Of a stretch of DNA of 64,000 nt, positions 57,284 to 64,000 are shown one piece after another. Source of the stretch: Sinotaia quadrata. Taxonomy: Eukaryota > Mollusca > Gastropoda > Architaenioglossa > Viviparidae. The stretch lies in the NCBI GenBank assembly GCA_028829895.1, contig CM054180.1:101344635-101408634 (forward strand), written 5' to 3'. A program made the position numbers and the translations under genes. The notes beneath the pieces were generated by a model. It made no database searches. It was not told the DNA's origin and was given only the letters and a program-made list of their open reading frames with translations. Numbering within the stretch: the first letter of the stretch is position 1; every line of letters starts with the position of its first letter.

Positions 57284-58763
57284 GCTTGATGACGAATTTG
57301 GGGAAGCGCATCCGACCTAGTCCGTTTGAACTTTTCACTTATATTAAACCTCTTTAATGGGGTCAGGGGGAAGCGGCATATAAAACAGTAGTAGAGCAGG
57401 CCGATTGAAAAAAACAACACCTCTGTATTAAAATAATGTGACATAATAATGATACTGACCTACTAAAGCGAACAATATAGAGAATGGACTAGAGTATGTC
57501 TCACTGGATTCTAATGTTACTGTATTTGATCAGAATTATCTCCACCTTCTCTCGCTGGATGGTTTTAGCGTTACTCTCTCGTCTGAGTACTGTTTCACCA
57601 TCTACCTATACTAATGCACATATTATTACTACTAAATACATACATAATGGCACATGCAAGCTCATTTGAATGTATGTCCATACATACACGCTTATATTTA
57701 GCCAACTTGCAAATATGGACTTGCCTGCATATTTAATCAGACAGTCTCTTATTTTCAGAAATTAATGATGATCACTGTCTAATGATTGTGCATGTCTCAC
57801 AGACATGCAACAGCGGGCTGAAAATTCTTTTGTCATATTACAGAAACAAAGCTCAAATGATGGGGCTCCTATATATTACATATAAATACCAGTATATAAC
57901 CATATCAGACTGACAACAAAAATTTCATGTAACAGTACATTTGCACATTTGTCAATGTCACTGGGAAAGGGAGGTAAGCCAAACTTTTTAAAAATTCATT
58001 GTTTACGTCGACTGTTTGGTGTCAAGGTCGCCAGACCGCCAGCATAACAGTCGAAATTCGTTTTGAAATGTTAGGTTAGGGAGTGCAGGCGAAATTCACA
58101 TACGTTTCAAAACAGTAGAAATTAGAATTATATCTGATATTAAGACTGTAAATGTATTCTGTGTATTTATGCATGTGAAGTATGGATTTATGCATTTGTA
58201 TGAATGCAAGCTATTTTGTTGATTGAGATATATGAGTGTGAGAATTAAATTAGAAAGATTGACATTATTGTATGATATATTGTCATAATAATAGCAGATA
58301 TTTATTTAATCTAATTATGTTGTATTTGAAGATATGAGAGATATTTATTTAACTTAGAATTTATTGTGCGCTCGAGGATTAGAATGCCTGAGGTTTTCTC
58401 GTGTTAGCACTTGCAAAGTGATAGAACTGTGGACTAACAATAGCACGAGAGTTGTGTGCTGGAAAAATCGATTCAAAACATTTTTGTGGAAAAACTTAGA
58501 GAAATAAAAAGAAGGAGAAAAAATTGAGTCTTCAGAAAGAAACACCGAAAGTATCTGGAATACACAGTGTGGTGGCCAAGGGGAAGGAATCTTTTATTTT
58601 CCCCTTGCGTTCTCTCTCATTGCCATTGTTGTTTACTGCAGTTATGGAGGCAAAGTGAGTGAACGTATTTATTCAACTCAGTGCAAGTTTGCTGGACTTC
58701 AAGATATTTTCCCTGCTAATCTTAGTAAGATACTCAAACCAATTTTGGCGTGTGGGTAAAAGA
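57284..58763. other. No gene recognised
   Basis: Unassigned sequence between the LINE end and the hAT target duplication. The block at 58020-58090 is GC-richer. Confidence 0.4.
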
Positions 58764-58771
58764 GTCTACAG

Positions 58772-61460
58772 CAGTGCTGTCCAACCTTTTTCAGGCTGAG
58801 GGCCACTTAAAAAATTGTCACGAAGCCAGGGACCGTAATGTTGCCAGGTAGACAAACGAGGGTGCCAAAGACACTAGGGCGAGAAACCCCTTATGACTAA
58901 GGGTCTAGGCGGAGCCCTAGTCATTAATGCTTTTGAGAGTATTTGGAATACAATGCAGTCTTTTTTAGCTATTAATAAAAAGTACCTAAATTACTACTTT
59001 TCCCTATCTTTTTTAGCCTTCTAAAAAGATTTCATAACGTTGGAAATGTTGTAAAACTTTATATATATACACACTGTACAATATGTATTACATATGGAGT
59101 ACAATATTTAAAATGCTTTTGTGTAATCCGATGTTTTTCAAATTCCAATACTTTTAGCTAATTGATATATCAAATATCTGATGTTAATCTAAAGTTGTTT
59201 ATTATCACTAACAGTATAATTTGTGTATTTATGTTTCGAAACCACTATTCCAACTTATCAATTTATTTAGCCTCAAGTTACAGTGCGAAATCTGATTCTG
59301 AATTAAATTAGCAATTTTTGTTAATTGTGGCTGAGTTACAGCTGCCCTCATCAGGCTTTCTAAATTTTCGTCAGTTAAAGAATTTCGATTCTTTGACTTG
59401 ATGATGGTCATTGTAGAAAATCCTGCTTCCAAGCATGGTCAAAAGTTTTAAGCAGCATTTAGATATGTGCAGAAATTCATCACAAGGCACGTATTTCATC
59501 CAAAACTCTGTTGGCGCCGTATCCTTGCGTTTGTCTCCAAGAGCCGTGTAATGCTGCATTTCAATTACTTCGAGCTGCACTGCACCTTCATCTCCTCCCA
59601 GTATCTGCATATTTGCAGCCATGATACTGATAAAGACGTCATTTGTGAAGGGATGTCAATAAAAAGCACAAGTGGAGTCAAAAGACGAATATCTTGAAAG
59701 CGAGCAGAGAAATATGATTTCAATTTTTGTAATGATGCATCAAATCATTCACTTTTAACTAAATCAAGATGTTCTTGTACAACTTTAGAAAGTTCTGTGG
59801 AAAGTGTGTAAAATTAAGGTTTTGTAATTGAGTTTTAAGTAAATCCAACTTTGCTTCAATGAAACTAATTTCCTTAATTAGTGTGGGTATGATTTGGTGA
59901 TACCCTTGTAATTTCAAGTTCAACATGCTGAGGTGTTGAGTAATGTCAGTCAAAAATGCATGTCTACAGATAAAAACTGGATTCTGAAAGTGAAGTAATA
60001 GCTCTTCCTTACTTTTCTCGCCCCAAGGAAGAGTTTGACCTCTTGAATCAGATCCCAGAATCTTGCAAAACTTTACCTCTGCTTAGTCAACGAACATCGG
60101 TATGTATATCGAGATCACTGTAATTGGTTTCATACTCTTCAACAAGTGTCTTAAACCGATGGTGGTTTAAAGATTTTGCACAAATAAAGTTCACACTTTT
60201 TACAACAACATCCATGACATTTTTAGTTCATCGTCTTTCATTTTTGAGTAAAGTACCTGCTGGTGAATCATGCAGTGGAAATCTGGAAAATCGTTATTCT
60301 CCTTTCCTTTAACAAGCCAATCAATCCAATCGTCTTTCCTACCATTGCTGGGGCACCATCTGTAGTAACTGAAATTAGCTTCTTAATGTCAATGTCATTT
60401 TTTAACAAGCATTCTTTGAGTGCTCTATAAAGGTCTTCCCTTCGGGTTGTATCTTTGAGCGGTATCAGTGTCAACAGTTCTTTTTTAAATGTATCCCCTG
60501 CATTTTTTTAATCTAACCCAAATTATTAGTTGTTCTGTATCAGTAGCATCATATGATTCATCCAAGGCTAAACTAAAACCAGAGGCATTCTTCAAATCAA
60601 ACTGCATCTGATCAAATACCTTACTGGATAGCATTGAAACTCGTCTTGCCACGGTCTGATGTGATAACTGAAGATCTGAAATTTGCTTTATGTTTCTTTG
60701 TTCTTAAACTCAGCAAACAAAGAATCAAAAATTTTTTAAAAATCATTCTTTAAAAATTTCACCATCTGAATATGGTTTTTGCTAAAACCCAGCTAATATT
60801 CAAGGATGCCACTTGCACTCATTTGTTGTCGAAAACTATTTTGATGGACATGTAGATTTTGTTTTAGAGAATTTACTTTGTTTTCCCTCACTTGAACCCC
60901 AACTGGATAATTTTTTCTCAAAATTGTTATGCATGGAAGAAAAGTGTCTCTGATTGGCTTTTTTCATAACAGCTACAGGCTTATCACCTGGCATTGTGAA
61001 CAAAAATTTAGGTCCCCATGACAGATTAAACATATGGTTTTCTGCTTTAACTTTCCGTTTTCTGTTGACTGGTTCAACCTGTGCATAGGCTGGGACCGCT
61101 GTGTTGTTCATTTTATTTGATATGCTTGTCATTTTTACAGATAGAATAAAATTAAAAATTACAAAATTATTACTTTTTTTAAACAAAACTTTTAACTGAA
61201 CTCAATAACAAGGACATCTGCACTGTGTGTTGACAACAGAACATCCACTTCCGATAGTGATTCCTGGGAAGTAAGTACAGTCATCAAAATACTTTTAGAC
61301 TTAACATTTGTGGAATTTTTTAGAAACTATTATTTTGTGCAATATTTAAAATTAACAATAAATTTTCAAATAAACTTAGAATTAGTCCAATAATTATAGA
61401 AAAAATTGAACAAATTAAAATTAAATAAAATGCATGCAGCCCACGGCCTGGACAACACTG
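58772..61460 (-). mobile_element. Complete but decayed hAT element, 2689 bp
   Basis: The left end is CAGTGCTGTCCAACCTTTTT; the right end read inward on the minus strand is CAGTGTTGTCCAGGCCGTGG. Both have the CAGTGNTGTCCA terminal repeat. The 8-bp GTCTACAG stands immediately outside both ends (58764-58771 and 61461-61468), a perfect hAT target duplication. The transposase inside runs on the minus strand. The perfect duplication says the insertion is not very old, yet the coding sequence is broken. Confidence 0.9.
59229..61186 (-). pseudogene. hAT transposase (GTF2IRD2-like), broken
   Basis: Minus-strand order: NRKRKVKAENHMFNLSW and FTMPGDKPVAVMKKANQRHF (N-terminal zinc-finger region), LIPLKDTTRREDLYRALKEC, ISVTTDGAPAMVGKTIGLIG (DGAPAMVG core block), MTDITQHLSMLNLKLQGYHQ (hAT HLNxLNLxLQG block), MEAGFSTMTIIKSKNRNSLT and SLMRAAVTQP (C-terminal dimerisation block ending). 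Between KPV and AVMK the family's CxxC zinc-ligand stretch is absent. Several frameshifts and stops. Same superfamily group as the fragment at 8491-9207. Confidence 0.85.
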
Positions 61461-61468
61461 GTCTACAG

Positions 61469-63146
61469 TAAATAGTGAAATTTTAAGTCTGCCTATTCAG
61501 TGGGTGGAGTATTTTGCATCTGAGAAGCTGTTCTGATGGACAGGCAAAGGTTTTGGCCATCAATGACACAAGAACTGCAGTGGTTACCTGAGACATCAGA
61601 ATTGTCACAGAGTGGTGGTATTGGAACCATCTTTTGTTTGGCCTAACCTACTGAAAGGCAGGCCAACTCTGTGGGACAGAGTATGGTCATAGTCCATTGC
61701 AAAAAGCAGCAGGGAGGCCGTGAGATTTTTGACACTAGAGATTTGTCAAGGAACAATCTGTGTGACAGCACGACAACAGCAAGCAATGTTTTTGTGAGTA
61801 ATTCATTGTATAATTAAAAACCACAGTGCACATAGGTAGGTTCAGAGTAGAGAGCTTGACATTTTCTGTTTGGGACTTTATTTTGATTGACTTGAGAATT
61901 ATTATTTGTATTTTTAAGTAAATCATTTTATTCATATAATTTCATGATTAATGATTGATTGAGTTATCACTTTATGAGAAAAGTCTGATTATTACATTTA
62001 TTCTTTTCTTATATATTTCATTTTCATCATTTAGCATTTACTCCCACCCCAGAGTGTATGTCCATGAAGGTCTTGTGATTGGATTAAGCACCACACAAGA
62101 GAGAAATCCATAGATAAATAAACATAGTATTTCATTTTTAAACAAAAGCTTGGCTATTTTTTGCTTTGAAAGGACTGACTTGGTTTATATTGTCTTGTCT
62201 CATTGCTATGTTGTATTGTTCTTTTACTGTCCACCATTTTCACCATCCTATTTCACATTCACGCATGCATATACGTCAACAAACATAACCATGCATGCAG
62301 AATAAAATTATGCTCTACCCAGGCAAACATCTATGGTGTTTTCTGTGTATGGATTCTGTAATTCCATCTATACAGTTTCCTACATAGCTGTTGACAACCC
62401 ATCCCCACTTTCGCAAGGGAACATAGTGGCTTTGACAGTCATTAATTAATTATTTATTCAAAACACTTCCTGATTATAATAATTTGAGTAATATTTGTAA
62501 GCCCTCATAGATATTGAAGTCCACTGTACTATTATAAGCAAAACTGATGAAACAGCAAATGTTTGAATAATATGGATTAATTTGTGCACATATTACTAAA
62601 ATCTGCGGCACTGCAGATGTATTTTTTATCTGCAGTAAAGTTTAACATTTATATTATTTCCGTAATTTAAATCTTGAGAGAAATTGCAAACATAAAATTT
62701 ACCATTGCTTGAAGTGACATAGAGGCAGTTTTCAATTATTGTTTCGCCTGTACAGAGACAAAATTTCATTAGCATATATGACATACAGTTAATCTTTGTT
62801 ATGATCTTGCAGAGCTCTGTTCTGGCACTTTGTTCTACCATCTGTTCACTTATGCTAATCAACTGTGCACTTGTTCTATTACATATATTACTACAACTAC
62901 TTCTTTTACTATCCCTACAAGTGTGTATTTGTCTGATTTAATTTCTGATATTTGATTTTAGTAAATTGATTTTCTTGCTTATTAATTACATTTTTATTTA
63001 TGTTACTATATATCATTCTATGTGAATCTGTAGAATAAGGGAAATGGGTTGGTGTGATTACTGTTATAGAAAAATATAGGGTATATATTAATGAACGTGT
63101 TTCCCAATTTAAGAATAAATGGGGTGGGGATTGTTATTACAGAAAT
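61469..63146. other. No gene recognised
   Basis: Unassigned sequence right of the hAT element; 61490-61740 is GC-richer and could be transcribed, but no reading frame stands out. Confidence 0.4.
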
Positions 63147-63147
63147 T

Positions 63148-63218
<71 letters not shown>
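63147..63218. repeat. (GT)n microsatellite
   Basis: About 35 GT repeats. Confidence 0.95.
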
Positions 63219-63221
<3 letters not shown>

Positions 63222-63379
63222 GTGAACGTGCTTTCTCATCTTGAGGAAGTCTGCAATATGACTATTAGATAAATATATACAACATATTACACACTATATA
63301 CCAAAATTACGGAATATTACAAGGACCTACCTGTTTCTGTTTCGACCCTTGTTTCTCCTGGTCTAAAACAAAATTATAT

Positions 63380-63550
63380 ACAGGTACAAACTTCAACTTA
63401 TTTAAAACCACACATAAAGTGAGTCTGTATAAACACATAAAAACTTCAACTTATTTAAAACCATACATAAAGTGAGTCTGTACAAATACATGTAAAAACT
63501 TCAACTTATTTAAAACCACACATTAAGTGAGTCTGTATAAACACATGTAG
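63380..63550. repeat. ~56-bp tandem repeat, three copies
   Basis: Unit contains AAACTTCAACTTATTTAAAA and ACATAAAGTGAGTCTGTATA. Confidence 0.85.
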
Positions 63551-64000
63551 AAATGTGTATATGAGTGCACGTTTGTATACATGTGTAAATGCTGTTTGTA
63601 TATAGATCGGAAAGTATGTCAGTATGAATGGATTAATCAGGACGCCTTTCTAATTTATCGAGAAAATGCATGTTCTGTTGGACAACAAGGATTATGTCTA
63701 GACTTTACAAAGGAGTAAATGTATACATAGTCCAGTTGTTTAAAATTATTTGTATAATTGTCTGAAAATGTACATTTTATATATATATATATATAATGTA
63801 AATAACTTGTAAATGCATTTATGCATCTTTTTCTACAATGTTATATTTATTTGAAACATTGACATATTAATTTATGTAAAAATAATCTCCTGTATTAAAA
63901 AAACTTTAATTTCTTGTGTATTGGTTAGTGATGATTCTCCTCTATCAAAGACAGTCTGGGAACCATAGAGACAAGGATTGAATCAGCTAGTTATATTAGT

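Overview
The window looks like nuclear DNA of an invertebrate animal, most likely a mollusc and perhaps a gastropod. It is AT-rich and sparse in genes. It has long introns, many microsatellites and minisatellites, and pieces of RTE-type and I-type LINEs, Ty3/gypsy and hAT elements. No bacterial features are present: no operons, tRNA, rRNA or CRISPR. The mollusc assignment is inference from repeat content and from an Ig-like domain of a molluscan style.

The one convincing host gene is on the + strand and spans about 5.6 to 41.8 kb. A signal-peptide exon (5602-5656) precedes three near-identical-length exons of 378 nt (15216-15593, 24100-24477, 32851-33228). Each of these encodes one cysteine-rich Ig-like domain. 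They alternate with 30-nt mini-exons (17510-17539, 26386-26415, 37658-37687; a fourth at 35810-35839 carries an in-frame stop). A final exon (41707-41777) encodes a GPI-anchor-type hydrophobic tail. Every internal boundary is phase 1, so any number of modules can be joined in frame. The full assembly without the stop-bearing mini-exon is 1350 nt, or 449 residues. It describes a secreted-then-anchored, three-Ig cell-surface protein. The domains lie in tandem genomic units of about 8.8 kb. The Ig exons have diverged more than the introns beside them, and mostly at amino-acid-changing positions, which suggests diversifying selection as in an immune or recognition receptor.

Layout. 0-4 kb: minisatellite, tetranucleotide array, RTE LINE fragment. 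4-9.2 kb: two copies of a dispersed repeat bracketing the first exon, then nested hAT fragments. 9.2-33.4 kb: the tandem units (U0 without coding modules, U1, U2, start of U3). 33.4-41.8 kb: a diverged remnant of older units, mini-exons embedded in minisatellites that grew from their own intron flanks, then the terminal exon. 41.8-50.7 kb: minisatellites, a locally duplicated segment, a gypsy integrase fragment, and the 3' end of a LINE on the minus strand. 51-57.3 kb: an AC-rich I-type LINE (zinc knuckles, endonuclease, RT, RNase H) with frameshifts and an internal inversion. 58.8-61.5 kb: a complete but decayed hAT element with an 8-bp target duplication. 61.5-64 kb: simple repeats and unassigned sequence.

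All alignments, counts and splice calls were made by eye. No database search or transcript data were available.
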